DNA of 64,000 bases from Methanobrevibacter arboriphilus (GTDB lineage: Archaea > Methanobacteriota > Methanobacteria > Methanobacteriales > Methanobacteriaceae). Where the stretch lies: positions 62,001 to 126,000 of the forward strand of contig NZ_AP019779.1 of NCBI RefSeq assembly GCF_019669925.1. Reading direction: 5' to 3'. Both the position numbers and the translations under genes were made by a program. Positions 45,274 through 55,691 of this stretch are shown in pieces (the stretch's first letter is position 1; every line of letters starts with the position of its first letter). The notes beneath the pieces are model-generated. The model worked only from the letters and a program-made list of their open reading frames with translations. It made no database searches and was not told where the DNA came from.

Positions 45274-46017
45274 ATGAAAATAGGAGTATCAACATTAGCT
45301 ATTAATAATAATGAATTATATGAAAACTTAAAATTTTTAGAAGAGTTGAATATTGATTATGTTGAAATATTACAAGAGTATCCAAATTCTAATATTGATG
45401 TTGATTTATTAAATTCATTTAATTTTCATTATACGATTCATTCTCCTATTATTGATTTAAATATTGCCTCTTTGAACAAATCTATTCAAATGGCTTCTAT
45501 AAATGAAATTGGAAAATCTATAGATTTAGCTAATAGTCTTGATAGTGATATTATTGTTGTTCATCCTGGTTCTGTTCCTTTTTTAGCACGTGATTATATT
45601 GATAAAGTTTTAGTTAAGTGTCGTGAGTCACTTATAACTTGTGAAAATTATGCTAAAGATTTGGGAGTTAATATAGCTGTTGAAAATATGCCGAATATTG
45701 ATGGTTTCCTTTATAAAGATATTAATGAGCTTAATGAATTGTTAATTAATTTGGATATGGGAATGACTCTTGATGTTGGTCATGCTGGTGTTAATGGTTT
45801 TTTAGAAAATGATATGTATTTTGATTCAATTAAACATGTACATTTATCTGATAATAATCATGATCATGATATGCACTATGCTTTAGGTGAAGGATCAATC
45901 GATTTTAAGACAGTGATTGAAAACTTTGAGAAAAATAATTATGATGGTATATATATAATTGAGGTAAATGATAAAGAACCTGTTCTAAAGAGTTTAGAAT
46001 ATCTAGAAAAATTATAA
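45274..46017 (+). CDS. Sugar phosphate isomerase/epimerase-like TIM barrel
   Basis: 247 residues with the AP-endonuclease-2/xylose isomerase barrel fold: KIGVSTLAIN, FHYTIHSPIIDLNIA, DIIVVHPGS, VNIAVENMP, MTLDVGHAGVNGF, HVHLSDNN and IIEVND. The His, Glu and Asp residues in these segments would bind the metal. It could be a sugar isomerase or an endonuclease IV relative. Substrate cannot be told. TGTGATAAA gives a GTGAT site close to the ATG. It stands alone. Confidence 0.85.
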   Translation: MKIGVSTLAINNNELYENLKFLEELNIDYVEILQEYPNSNIDVDLLNSFNFHYTIHSPIIDLNIASLNKSIQMASINEIGKSIDLANSLDSDIIVVHPGSVPFLARDYIDKVLVKCRESLITCENYAKDLGVNIAVENMPNIDGFLYKDINELNELLINLDMGMTLDVGHAGVNGFLENDMYFDSIKHVHLSDNNHDHDMHYALGEGSIDFKTVIENFEKNNYDGIYIIEVNDKEPVLKSLEYLEKL

Positions 46018-46407
46018 ATTAAATCTATAGGATATTTTTAATTTTTAACAATATATAATATAAAAATAGGAATCATATAATAAAGAATTATATAATAGAG
46101 ATTATTCATATAATAACAATAAAAACTAATATTTATTTATAAAGATCATGTTTATTGATTAATATTTTTATAGTTATTACATTTATCATAGTTATTACAA
46201 TTATTATAGTTATTATTTTATTATAATTATTAATACTTATTATTTAATATTTTTAATATTTTTAATAGCTTTAATTGTTTTAATACTTGTAATATTTTTA
46301 ATATCTATAATATTTATAATATTATTAAAACTTATTATTAATTAATTAATATTAATTTATTTTATTAAAATCTTTGAAGGTAAGGTAAATACGGAAAGGT
46401 AAATAAT
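46018..46407. other. AT-rich intergenic gap
   Basis: About 390 bp with ATTTTTAATATTTTTAATA-like and TTATAGTTATTA-like simple repeats (46150-46330). It carries the promoter of the CoA ligase gene. Nothing else is supported. Confidence 0.4.
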
Positions 46408-47709
46408 ATGATATGGAATAAAGAAGCAGAATGTATGTCTAGAGAGGAATTAAGAGAAATTCAACTAAAGAAGCTACAAAAGATTGTTAAAAGAGCTTAT
46501 GAAAATGTACCATATTATAATAAAAAATATACCGAATTAGGGGTATTTCCTGAAGATATCGAAACTCTTGAAGACATTAATAAACTTCCTTTTACCACTA
46601 AAGATGATCTTAGAGAGGGTTATCCATTTGGTATGTTTGCAGTACCTCCAAAAGAAATAGTGGAAGTTCATAGCTCCTCTGGAACCACTGGAAAACCTGT
46701 TGTTTCAGGTTATACAAGAAAAGACCTTGATGATTGGAGTGAAATTATGGCAAGAGGTCTTAATATGATGGGTATTCATGAGGAGGATATTATTCAAAAT
46801 ACTCATGGTTATGGTCTTTTTACTGGAGGTTTTGGAGTTCATTATGGTGCACAAAAAATCGGATCAATAGTTGTTCCAATTTCAACTGGTCAAACAAGAA
46901 GACAAATTGAAATTATGAAAGATTTTGGAACTACTACCTTGATATTCACGCCTTCTTATGGTTTATATCTTGCTGAAGTAGCAAAAGAAGAGGGAATTGA
47001 TCCAAAATCTGTTGGATTAAAAGCTATTGGATTTGGAGCTGAAATGTGGACTGAAGAAATGAGAAAAAAAATTGAAAATGATTTCAATGCTCCAGCATTT
47101 AATATTTATGGACTAACTGAGTTAATGGGACCAGGAATAGCTGTTGAATGTAGTTCTCAAAATGGATTACATATTTCTGAAGATTACTTTTTACCAGAAA
47201 TTATAGATCCTAACACTGGAAAACAATTAGAAGAAGGAAAAAAAGGAGAATTAGTTTTAACAAATTTAGAAAGAGAAGGAATGCCTATTATTCGTTTTAG
47301 AACAAAAGATATTACATCTCTTCATTATGACAAATGTGAATGTACTAGGACTTTTGTAAAAATGGATAGAATAACTGGTAGATCTGATGATATGATTAAA
47401 GTTAAGGGTGTAGCTATCTTCCCATCTCAAATTGAAAAGGCATTACTTAAAATTGACAGTATAGAACCTCATTATCAGATTATTGTGACTAGACCTCATT
47501 TAATGGATGAAATTGAAGTTAAGGTTGAAGCATCTCCAGATATATTCTTTGATGAAGTAAAAGAAATGATTAATATAAAAAAGAAGATTGAGGATTATAT
47601 TGAAAATGAAATTGGTCTAAGAGTTAAAGTTTCGCTTGTTGAACCTAAAAGTATTCCGAGAAGTGAAGGAAAAGCTGTTAGAGTAATAGATAAAAGAGAT
47701 TTGCATTAA
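46408..47709 (+). CDS. Phenylacetate-CoA ligase family enzyme (AMP-forming)
   Basis: 433 residues, the usual size. The AMP-binding loop [18 protein letters not shown], then [15 protein letters not shown] and the hinge [15 protein letters not shown], place it in the PaaK family. It activates an aryl acid such as phenylacetate or indoleacetate to the CoA thioester with ATP. In methanogens this supports reductive reuse of aryl acids for aromatic amino acids via indolepyruvate-type oxidoreductases. No oxidoreductase gene is in the window. An ACT-domain protein follows, a common pairing. Confidence 0.92.
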   Translation: MIWNKEAECMSREELREIQLKKLQKIVKRAYENVPYYNKKYTELGVFPEDIETLEDINKLPFTTKDDLREGYPFGMFAVPPKEIVEVHSSSGTTGKPVVSGYTRKDLDDWSEIMARGLNMMGIHEEDIIQNTHGYGLFTGGFGVHYGAQKIGSIVVPISTGQTRRQIEIMKDFGTTTLIFTPSYGLYLAEVAKEEGIDPKSVGLKAIGFGAEMWTEEMRKKIENDFNAPAFNIYGLTELMGPGIAVECSSQNGLHISEDYFLPEIIDPNTGKQLEEGKKGELVLTNLEREGMPIIRFRTKDITSLHYDKCECTRTFVKMDRITGRSDDMIKVKGVAIFPSQIEKALLKIDSIEPHYQIIVTRPHLMDEIEVKVEASPDIFFDEVKEMINIKKKIEDYIENEIGLRVKVSLVEPKSIPRSEGKAVRVIDKRDLH

Positions 47710-47818
47710 ATAATATTTTTATTAAATAAATTTATCTTGATAATGGTATGAGGATATAATTGAAAATTAGTTTATATGGAGATATGTTTGAAAATTAGTT
47801 AACAATATGAGGGATATA

Positions 47819-48250
47819 ATGAAGATTAGTCAATTATCAATATTTTTAGAAAATAAAGAAGGAAGATTATGGAATGCATTAGATGCTCTAGCTAATGGTG
47901 GGGTAAATATAAGAGCATTATCATTAGCAGATACTTCTGATTTTGGAATTTTAAGGATTATTGTTCATGATCCAGAAAAAGCAAAAAAAATACTTGAAAA
48001 AAATGATTTTATTGTAAAAATTATCGATGTTGTTGGAGTTGAGTTAGATGATACTCCTGGAGGACTTGCTAATGTTTTAAAATTATTAAATGAAAATAAT
48101 ATCAATTTGGAATATATTTACGCTTTTACTCATGAAAAAACAGAAAAAGCTATATTACTACTTCAATCTAAAGATTTAGATATCCTTATAAATGTTTTAG
48201 AAAATAATAATGTTAATATAGTTCCATCTAAAGAAGTTTATAACTTGTAA
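47819..48250 (+). CDS. Tandem ACT-domain amino-acid-binding protein
   Basis: 143 residues from ATG 47819. GAGGGATAT forms its ribosome site, so the ATG at 47807 inside the leader is not used. Two ACT modules (KISQLSIFLENKEGRLWNAL and VVGVELDDTPGGLANVLKLL) are present. Such stand-alone proteins bind an amino acid and regulate a neighbour. Encoded 110 bp after the aryl-CoA ligase, it may sense aromatic amino acids for that pathway. Confidence 0.88.
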   Translation: MKISQLSIFLENKEGRLWNALDALANGGVNIRALSLADTSDFGILRIIVHDPEKAKKILEKNDFIVKIIDVVGVELDDTPGGLANVLKLLNENNINLEYIYAFTHEKTEKAILLLQSKDLDILINVLENNNVNIVPSKEVYNL

Positions 48251-48418
48251 AAAATTCTCATTGTTAATTATTATTAATTTGTTAATTATTATTAATTATT
48301 ATCAATTATTCTCATTAGCTACTGTTATTAGTATCTAATGATATTAGTTATTATTATTTTTTAATTTTATAATATCTTAACTTTATATTTTATAAAAATA
48401 TAAAAAAGGTGAAAAAAA

Positions 48419-48796
48419 ATGGATAGTTATTGTCCAGAATGTGGGAAAAAATTAGAAGAAGGAAGCGACTTCTGTTCTGATTGTGGAACTAAAGTTAATT
48501 CTGAAAGTGTAAATGATTTTGAAAAAAACAATGAAAGTACTTATGAACAAACAAAAGTGATAATTAAAGATGAGAAAAGTCCTGGCTTAGCAGCTGTTTT
48601 ATCATTCTTGATTATTGGTTTAGGTCAAATATATAATGGAGAAATTGCTAAAGGATTAATACTATTAGTAGTATCATATATATGTATAGCTTTATTCTTC
48701 CTTATAATTCCACCTATCATAGCGGTAATCTTATGGGTATATGCTATCTATGATGCTTATAATACAGCTAAAGATATTAATGCAGGTATTTACTAG
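48419..48796 (+). CDS. Zinc-ribbon plus TM2-like membrane protein
   Basis: 125 residues. The N-terminal zinc ribbon has CPECGKKLEEGSDFCSDCG. After a charged linker, about residues 45-115 form two membrane helices typical of TM2-like small proteins: PGLAAVLSFLIIGLGQIYNG, then a helix with LFFLIIPPIIAVILW and a DAYNTAKDINAG tail. Function is unknown for this widespread architecture. AAAAAGGTG precedes the ATG. Confidence 0.8.
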   Translation: MDSYCPECGKKLEEGSDFCSDCGTKVNSESVNDFEKNNESTYEQTKVIIKDEKSPGLAAVLSFLIIGLGQIYNGEIAKGLILLVVSYICIALFFLIIPPIIAVILWVYAIYDAYNTAKDINAGIY

Positions 48797-48996
48797 TAAT
48801 CTGTTTAATTATAAGTAGATTAAAGAAAAAATTATTAATAATAAGTATATTAATAATAAATATATTAATAGTAATAAGTACTTAAAAAAATAAAATTAAA
48901 AACAAAAATAAAAGATAATAAGAATAATTGGAAAATATTAGAAAATTGAATAAATAAAAAATTAAATAACTAAAGAATTAAAAAATTAAATATTGA

Positions 48997-49959
48997 TTAG
49001 CTATACTCAGCTAATCTTTCTATTCTTTTTAGCATATTTGGATGGGTTGAAAACAATTCCATAACTTTATCACTAGTTTTTATATTGACATTTTTACTTT
49101 TTAATTGAGCTAACTCAATTTCAGATATTTCACCATCTCTATTTAAATCTAATTGAGATAATTGTTCTATATCATCTCTAGCATTTGATATATCATTTAA
49201 AAAGAATGCTTTTACTCCTTGAATATCTTTAACTTCTTCTTTAGGAGATTTTGCAGCACCATAAACAAGTTTATATAAAGCTGAAGCTAATTTATCTGGT
49301 TTCCCACCAATTTCAATACTTCCTAAGTCTGCGTAATATTCTCTAGTTCTTGATATGAATAAAACAATTAATTGTCCTAGGAAATAAGCAGCAATAGCTA
49401 AAACTCCGATTAAAATACCTCCACCATTTCTACTGTCTCCACTAAATAGAAATGATAGGGCAATATAATAACATATAAGTGGAACTGCACTTACTAATGT
49501 TGTAACAGCCATATCATTATGTTTAATATGAGATAATTCATGTCCAAGAACAGCTTTTAGCTCATCCTTGTTTAATGTATTAAGAATTCCTCTTGTAACA
49601 CAAACTCTTCCATCTTTTTTAGTTCTTCCAAAAGCAAATGCATTTGGAATATTTGTTTCAGAAACTCCGATTTTAGGTTTTGAAATTCCTGCATTCATAG
49701 CTAATTCACTAACCATTTGGTGTAATTCTGGAGCTTGTTGTTCTGTAACATATTTTACTCCCATTGCTTTTTCAACCATTGAAGGTCCTATTAGGTATTG
49801 TATAAATATTATTCCTAATCCTAATATTACGAATAGTGTGTAATTTCCACCATATCCTAATAAAGTAGCTGCTAATATCACAATAGCAAATATTAATCCG
49901 AATAATAACATTACAGCAAGACTCAATCTTAATTTTAGTTTCCATGTCCTTACAATCAT
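48997..49959 (-). CDS. htpX: HtpX-family membrane zinc metalloprotease with an EF-hand loop
   Basis: 320 residues. Two N-terminal helices (about 10-60) and two more near 150-200 anchor it. The zinc site is HELSH in AVLGHELSHIKHND, with the downstream Glu in SRTREYYADLGS. HtpX degrades damaged membrane proteins. Residues 271-282, DLNRDGEISEIE, fit the canonical 12-residue EF-hand loop exactly (D1, N3, D5, G6, I8, E12), with helices on both sides. This loop lies in the C-terminal part and is not part of the usual HtpX core as I know it. It might give calcium control. Confidence 0.92.
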   Translation of the reverse strand: MIVRTWKLKLRLSLAVMLLFGLIFAIVILAATLLGYGGNYTLFVILGLGIIFIQYLIGPSMVEKAMGVKYVTEQQAPELHQMVSELAMNAGISKPKIGVSETNIPNAFAFGRTKKDGRVCVTRGILNTLNKDELKAVLGHELSHIKHNDMAVTTLVSAVPLICYYIALSFLFSGDSRNGGGILIGVLAIAAYFLGQLIVLFISRTREYYADLGSIEIGGKPDKLASALYKLVYGAAKSPKEEVKDIQGVKAFFLNDISNARDDIEQLSQLDLNRDGEISEIELAQLKSKNVNIKTSDKVMELFSTHPNMLKRIERLAEYS

Positions 49960-50428
49960 TTAAATACCTTTTTTATCAAATTAAATTATTGACTCTTAAT
50001 ATTTATTAATTATAAATGCTTTTACTAAAATTAGCATTTATTAATTATTAATATTATATTAATTAGCAATATTATATTAATTAGTAATATTATATTAGTT
50101 ATTAATATTAATTATTAATATTAATTATTTTTATTAATTATTTTATTGATTAATGATAATTTTATTAATTAATGATACTGTACTAATTAAAATATTTTAT
50201 AGTATTAGAATACTATTAAGATAGTACATACTATTAAAATATTTCATATTATTGAAATATTCATTACATTAAATATAAAAATATTAAAATATCGATATTA
50301 ATATGTATTTTTATCTATATAAATTTTGTTATTATTACAAATTGTTATTTTAATTTTATATAGAGATATTAAGATATACTTAAAAAAAATTATCTTTTAA
50401 GATTAAATTCATGATAATTTCACTTTAT
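49960..50428. other. AT-rich intergenic gap
   Basis: About 470 bp with TTAATTAATATTATA-type repeats (50035-50170), the htpX promoter and the 3' end of the GXGXG gene. No gene or RNA is seen. Confidence 0.4.
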
Positions 50429-51358
50429 TTAATCAAATTTAAAAAACCCGTTTGGATTAAATTTATATTCTTGTAGAATCTTCTTATCTGTACTGTCTAA
50501 TTTTTGTTTTTTTATGGGATGTATTGGACTTCCTTCTTTACTATATATTTTTCCAGAAACTTTTTTAGGGCCTAAAAATTTTCCAGCATCTCCATTAACA
50601 ATAACAATGCCCTTTTTCATTTCAACTGCTGTAAAATCATCACAATTTCCATTTATTATAACAGTCCCTCCATTTAAAAGAGCAGCTGTATTGTTCCCAG
50701 CATTCCCATTAATCCTAACAACTCCATTTTTCATTAAAATTCCTGTTGAAAGATCAGCATCTCCATCTAAGATAATTTCAAAATCTTTATCTAATCTAGC
50801 ACCTAAAGTATCTCTTATTAACCCATCACTAATCTCAAGCTTTTTACCAGAGATATCTGCACCTATTAATTTAATATTTTTAGGTTCATCCATTAATAGT
50901 TCTGTAACTGAAATGAATTTTCTATATCCTTTAATATCAGACTTAACTTCAACTAAATTTCCAATTGGATCTTTAATATTTCCATTAACATAAATGTTTC
51001 CTTTTCTAATACTTATTCCCATTCTACTAGCTACATTACCATTTATAAATACATCTCCAACTGGAATTGCAGATCCAGTTCCACCAAAGTATGCTAAATC
51101 AACACCCATACTTGAACAAAGTCTATGACCTACATCTCCATTTATTTTTATGGAATTTCCTTTTTTCAAATGTTCAACAAGGTCTTGGAAAGTATAATCA
51201 TTGTTGGGGATTTTATCGGTTAAACCCATTTTTTCTCCTTTATGATTCCAATAAAAATTGTATGTAAAATCACAAAGACAATCAACAGGTTCTTCAATAT
51301 CTAATTCAATCAAATTTTCATCAGATATTTTTTCTTTCTTTTTAAATCTCCCAAACAT
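50429..51358 (-). CDS. GXGXG-repeat protein related to FwdC/glutamate synthase C-terminal domain
   Basis: 309 residues. After 75 N-terminal residues containing VDCLCDFTYNFYWNHKGEKM, beta-helical GXGXG-like coils follow: INGDVGHRLCSSMG, FINGNVASRMGISI, RINGNAGNNTAALL, IINGNCDDFTAVEM and IVNGDAGKFLGPKK. This fold is shared by FwdC/FmdC of formylmethanofuran dehydrogenase and by glutamate synthase. No catalytic residues are known for the fold; it acts as a structural domain. It is monocistronic here. Whether it belongs to a dehydrogenase complex is uncertain. Confidence 0.8.
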   Translation of the reverse strand: MFGRFKKKEKISDENLIELDIEEPVDCLCDFTYNFYWNHKGEKMGLTDKIPNNDYTFQDLVEHLKKGNSIKINGDVGHRLCSSMGVDLAYFGGTGSAIPVGDVFINGNVASRMGISIRKGNIYVNGNIKDPIGNLVEVKSDIKGYRKFISVTELLMDEPKNIKLIGADISGKKLEISDGLIRDTLGARLDKDFEIILDGDADLSTGILMKNGVVRINGNAGNNTAALLNGGTVIINGNCDDFTAVEMKKGIVIVNGDAGKFLGPKKVSGKIYSKEGSPIHPIKKQKLDSTDKKILQEYKFNPNGFFKFD

Positions 51359-51535
51359 ATTATCAATCCATTTTATGAATATTTTTGATTATTTTAAATA
51401 TTTTAACTATTATTTGATAGTTTATATATTAGTTATTAGTAAAGGTTGATTATTAATTAAATATTAGTTTTTAGTTAATTATCGATTATTAATTAAATAA
51501 AATTTCTAAAAATTAATCATTAACTATTTAATATA

Positions 51536-51952
51536 CTATAAACTTCTTGTTCTTTTATAACTTCCATCATATACAAGTTTTATAATGGCATTTTTTGTAT
51601 CGACATCATCGAAGTTTACTCCTCTAATATCTGTTCCTCTAATATATGTTTTGTTTAAGCTTGAACCATCTAATTTAGCATTATACAGTTTAGCTCCAGA
51701 TAAATCTGCCCCATCAAGATTCACATTTTTAAGGTTGCAGTAACTCATATCTGCGCCACGAAAATTAACACCTTTTAGATCAGACCCCTGCAAATTTGCA
51801 CCTTTAAGATTAGCACATGTAAAATCACAATTTTTTATATTAATTTTTGATAAGTTAGCATTGCTTAAATTAGCACGTCTGAAATCAACATTATTAAAAT
51901 CCATTTTTCTTAAATCAGACCCTACTAGATTAGCTTTTCTATAATCCTTCAT
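51536..51952 (-). CDS. Pentapeptide-repeat protein
   Basis: 138 residues, nearly all A(D/N)Lxx pentapeptides: RRANLSNANL, CANLKGANLQGSDLKGVNFR, CNLKNVNLDGADLSGAKLY. They fold into a right-handed four-sided beta helix. There is no signal peptide or membrane helix, so it is cytoplasmic. Some family members mimic DNA and protect gyrase, but most have unknown roles. AGGAGGAAAATT precedes the ATG. Confidence 0.92.
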   Translation of the reverse strand: MKDYRKANLVGSDLRKMDFNNVDFRRANLSNANLSKINIKNCDFTCANLKGANLQGSDLKGVNFRGADMSYCNLKNVNLDGADLSGAKLYNAKLDGSSLNKTYIRGTDIRGVNFDDVDTKNAIIKLVYDGSYKRTRSL

Positions 51953-52575
51953 AATTTTCCTCCTAATAGATTTAAAATTCCATAAAGAGTGTAATTAACA
52001 TATATTTAATTAAATTAGTTGTTATTATATATTAATAATATATGTCAATAATAGAATAAAAATTCTTTTATAAAAAGTTTTTATAAAAATTATTTATATT
52101 TCAATGAAAATTTTTTTATATTTTAAATAAAAAATTCATAATGATAATAAATAAATATAACAAAAATAAAGATATTTATATGACTATTAAATTCATTTAA
52201 ATCATTATTATTTTTATTATTTAGAATATTTTTCATCTACTAACAAAAATAATATTTTATAAAATAATAATATAAAGAAATAATAATATAAAGAAATAAT
52301 ATTATAAAAAATAATAATATAAGTGTTATTATATAAAGTTATGATAAAATAATAGTAGTAGATAAAATAATATTATGAAATATAGAAATAGTTAAAATAT
52401 TGTTTATAAATCTTATAGTATATAGTATAATTATAAAAGATAGTTATTTATTATATTATTAGTATTATTAGCAGTGGATGATAATAATATCAGAACTAAT
52501 GATTTATTTTTAATGAATGTTTATAATTAAATGAAATTTTAACTTAATTATATTTATTAGTTAATTGGTGATATA
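51953..52575. other. 623-bp AT-rich divergent gap
   Basis: The gap lies between the pentapeptide-repeat gene and rfcS. AAATAATAATATAAAG repeats at 52255-52325. It carries both promoters; TTGGTGATATA before 52576 is the rfcS ribosome site. No ORF of meaningful composition is seen. Confidence 0.45.
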
Positions 52576-53523
52576 ATGAAAGGACCTTGGGTAGAAAAAT
52601 ACAGACCACAAACTTTAGAAGATGTTGTAGGGCAAAAACACATTATTGAGCGATTAAAAAATTATGTAAATGAAGAAGGAATGCCAAACTTAATGTTTAC
52701 AGGTCCTGCAGGAGTTGGAAAAACAACAACTGCCCTTGCTCTAGTTAAATCTATTTTAGGTGAATATTGGCGTCAAAACTTTTTAGAATTAAATGCTTCA
52801 GATGCAAGAGGTATTGAAACTGTTCGTACTAATATTAAGAATTTTTGCCGTTTGAAGCCTGTTGGAGCTCCATTTAGGATAATTTTCTTAGATGAAGTTG
52901 ATAACATGACTAAAGATGCTCAACATGCATTGCGTCGTGAGATGGAGATGTATACTAAAACTGCTTCATTTATACTCTCATGTAATTACTCTTCTAAGAT
53001 TATTGACCCTATTCAATCAAGATGTGCTATATTTAGATTTGCTCCAATTAAAGGTCAAGATGTTGCAGATAGATTAGAATACATAGCTAATCAAGAAAAT
53101 CTAGACTATGAATCAAATTCTATTGAAACTATAGTTTACTTTGCTGAAGGAGACCTACGTAAAGCAATTAATCTCCTTCAAGCTGCAGCATCTGGTGAAG
53201 GTACAATAACAGAAGATAGAATATATGAGGTTGTTTCAAAGGCAAGGCCAAAAGATATTAGTGATATGGTTACTAAAGCTCTTACTGGTGATTTCATGGG
53301 CGCGAGAGACTTACTTCGTGAAACAATGGTTTTACAAGGAACTAGTGGAGAAGATATGGTAAATCAGATTTACCAAGATGTTACTAAAAGAGCAATGGAA
53401 GGGAAAATGGATGGAGAAGTGTATATTCCTTTGATTGAAGCTATTGCTGATTCTGACTTTAGAATTAGGGAAGGTGCAAACCCGAGGATTCAATTAGAAG
53501 CACTTTTAACTAAATTTTTATAA
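52576..53523 (+). CDS. rfcS: Replication factor C small subunit
   Basis: 315 residues. RFC boxes appear in order: [16 protein letters not shown], Walker [17 protein letters not shown], Walker [21 protein letters not shown], the SRC box [10 protein letters not shown] and sensor 2 [11 protein letters not shown]. It forms the clamp loader that places PCNA on DNA together with RfcL, encoded 151 bp downstream. GGTGATATA gives the ribosome site. Confidence 0.96.
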   Translation: MKGPWVEKYRPQTLEDVVGQKHIIERLKNYVNEEGMPNLMFTGPAGVGKTTTALALVKSILGEYWRQNFLELNASDARGIETVRTNIKNFCRLKPVGAPFRIIFLDEVDNMTKDAQHALRREMEMYTKTASFILSCNYSSKIIDPIQSRCAIFRFAPIKGQDVADRLEYIANQENLDYESNSIETIVYFAEGDLRKAINLLQAAASGEGTITEDRIYEVVSKARPKDISDMVTKALTGDFMGARDLLRETMVLQGTSGEDMVNQIYQDVTKRAMEGKMDGEVYIPLIEAIADSDFRIREGANPRIQLEALLTKFL

Positions 53524-53674
53524 TTACATTTATTATAAAATATTTAATGTATTAAATTATTATATTTTAGTATTATAGCTATTTAGAATTGTATTTAGTT
53601 GTAATCATAGCTATTTAGCATTATATTAACTATTTAACATTAGATTAGCTATTTATTATATATAGGTAAGTAAT

Positions 53675-55264
53675 ATGCGTTGGACAGAAAAATACCGACC
53701 AAAAAATTTTGATGAAATTATTGGAAACGGTAAACAGAAAAAAGAAATTGAAGCATGGGTTAAAGAGTGGAAAGAAGGTAATCCTCAGCCATGCTTATTA
53801 CTTGTTGGACCAGCTGGAACTGGGAAAACAACCATTGCTCATGTAATAGCTCGTGAATTTTCAGACTTTATTGAGCTTAATGCGAGTGATAAACGTTCCT
53901 ATGACATAATCATGAATACTGTAGGTCAATCAGCAACTACCAAATCATTTTTTACTAATGATAATGAGTATAAACTTATTATATTAGATGAAGTCGATGG
54001 TATTCATGGAACTGATGATAGAGGTGGAACTAGAGCTATTGGTAAAATAATTAAAGAAAGTATCCATCCTATTGTTATGACAGCTAATGACTTTTATAGT
54101 AAAAGATTGACTAGTATAAAACCAAAATGTAAAGTCATTAAGATAGGAAAAGTCCATACTAATTCTATAAATGCATTACTCAAAAGAATATGTGTAAAAG
54201 AAGGAATTGAAGCAGACCCTGAAGCTGTACGTGCTTTAGCTAAAGGTTCTAATGGTGATATGAGATCAGCTTTAAACACTCTTCAAGTTATAGCTGAAGA
54301 AACTAAAAAACTTGAGATGTCTGACTTAGAGCTTGTTTCTCAAAAAGACAATACTAATAATATTTTTGATAGTGTTAGAAGAGTTTTAAAAAGTAAAAGT
54401 ATTGATAAAGTAAAGAATTCTCTTAGATTAGATGAGGATCCAACTTTAGTATTAGAGTATATTGCTGAAAATATTCCTAGAGAATATGAAAAACCTAAAG
54501 AAATTAAAAAAGCTTATGAAATGGTTAGTGAAGCTGATTTATACTTTGGAAGAGCTAGGCAAACTAGAAATTATACTTATTGGAGATATGCTAGTGAATT
54601 TATGGGGGTTGGTGTTGCATTATCTAAAGATGATACTTATAAAAAATTCACAAGGCTTACTGGTGCAATGGCATTCTCTCTAATGGGAAGGACTAAAGGT
54701 AAAAGAGCTCTTAGAGATGGAATTGCAGAGAAAATGGCTGAAAAAATTCATGTTTCTAATAGTGTGGCTATTTCAATGTTTCCTTATCTTGAAATAATGT
54801 TTGAAAATGATGATGTAGCTTATGATATTTCCACATTCTTTGATTTTGATGAAGATGAAATAAAAAGATTCAGGAAAAGAAAAATTCCAAAGTCTGTTAT
54901 TAAAAGAAAAGAAAAAGAAAGACAAGAAGAATTAGATAAAAGAAAAGAAAAACAAAATCAGGATGATTTAGCTAAAGAAAAAAATATTAAATTGAACAAT
55001 AACTCATTAAATCAGGAAGAATCATTATTTACATCTAATTTAGAGCCTAATATAAAAAATAAAGAATCTAATTTAAAATTAGAAACTGAAAAAACAAAAG
55101 AAAATAAAGAAGAGTTAAATTCTTCAAAAAAAGACAGGATAAATAAAAATAAATCCAAAAAAGAAGAAGAAACTACTAAAACAGATGATGATAAAGAGAA
55201 TAATATTAAAAAAGATAAAGAAATCAAAAAAGATTCTGCTCAAAAATCTTTATTTAATTTTTAA
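53675..55264 (+). CDS. rfcL: Replication factor C large subunit
   Basis: 529 residues. It starts [18 protein letters not shown], with Walker [17 protein letters not shown], a shortened Walker [11 protein letters not shown] and [14 protein letters not shown]. The C-terminal 130 residues are a highly charged Lys/Glu/Asn tail. The protein ends in QKSLFNF, a PCNA-interacting motif (Q-x-x-L-x-x-F). It completes the clamp loader with RfcS. Tail length is long compared with many archaeal RfcL proteins. Confidence 0.95.
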   Translation: MRWTEKYRPKNFDEIIGNGKQKKEIEAWVKEWKEGNPQPCLLLVGPAGTGKTTIAHVIAREFSDFIELNASDKRSYDIIMNTVGQSATTKSFFTNDNEYKLIILDEVDGIHGTDDRGGTRAIGKIIKESIHPIVMTANDFYSKRLTSIKPKCKVIKIGKVHTNSINALLKRICVKEGIEADPEAVRALAKGSNGDMRSALNTLQVIAEETKKLEMSDLELVSQKDNTNNIFDSVRRVLKSKSIDKVKNSLRLDEDPTLVLEYIAENIPREYEKPKEIKKAYEMVSEADLYFGRARQTRNYTYWRYASEFMGVGVALSKDDTYKKFTRLTGAMAFSLMGRTKGKRALRDGIAEKMAEKIHVSNSVAISMFPYLEIMFENDDVAYDISTFFDFDEDEIKRFRKRKIPKSVIKRKEKERQEELDKRKEKQNQDDLAKEKNIKLNNNSLNQEESLFTSNLEPNIKNKESNLKLETEKTKENKEELNSSKKDRINKNKSKKEEETTKTDDDKENNIKKDKEIKKDSAQKSLFNF

Positions 55265-55351
55265 TATATATTATTTTTTTTGTTTATTTTTAGAATTAAT
55301 CTTTTTATTTATATATTCTTATATTCTTATATTTTTTATTTTTTGATATAA

Positions 55352-55669
55352 CTAGTAATATTCCATTAATTCTTCAAATTCAGGAGTAGCTATAAATTCA
55401 TCAATAAAGTCATTTATATCTTTAATAAATTCTTTTTTTCTATTTTCAAGATCTTTAATTTTGGAATAGTCTTTTTTTAGTGTTAATATTAGTTTAATAT
55501 CATCAGTTTCAAGTTCTATTTCTGGATATTCTAGACCAAGCAGTTCTTGTTCTAAATCATCAAAATTAGTCATGTCATCAATTTTTTTTATATTATCTAA
55601 CTTATTGTATAATTTATCATTTAATTTATTATCTAGTTTATTTGGATTATCTACTTCTTTTAAATCCAT
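55352..55669 (-). CDS. Hypothetical acidic helical protein
   Basis: 105 residues. The first 35 residues are Lys/Asn/Asp repeats (KLDNKLNDKLYNKLDN); the rest is a predicted helical hairpin with ILTLKKDYSKIKDLENRKKE and IDEFIATPEFEELMEYY. No homology recognised. It starts 22 bp after the HMG-CoA reductase stop, with AAGG near its ATG, so it is probably the last gene of the sucD-hmgA operon. Confidence 0.6.
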   Translation of the reverse strand: MDLKEVDNPNKLDNKLNDKLYNKLDNIKKIDDMTNFDDLEQELLGLEYPEIELETDDIKLILTLKKDYSKIKDLENRKKEFIKDINDFIDEFIATPEFEELMEYY

Positions 55670-55691
55670 AGTTAAAACCTTCTAAAATTTA

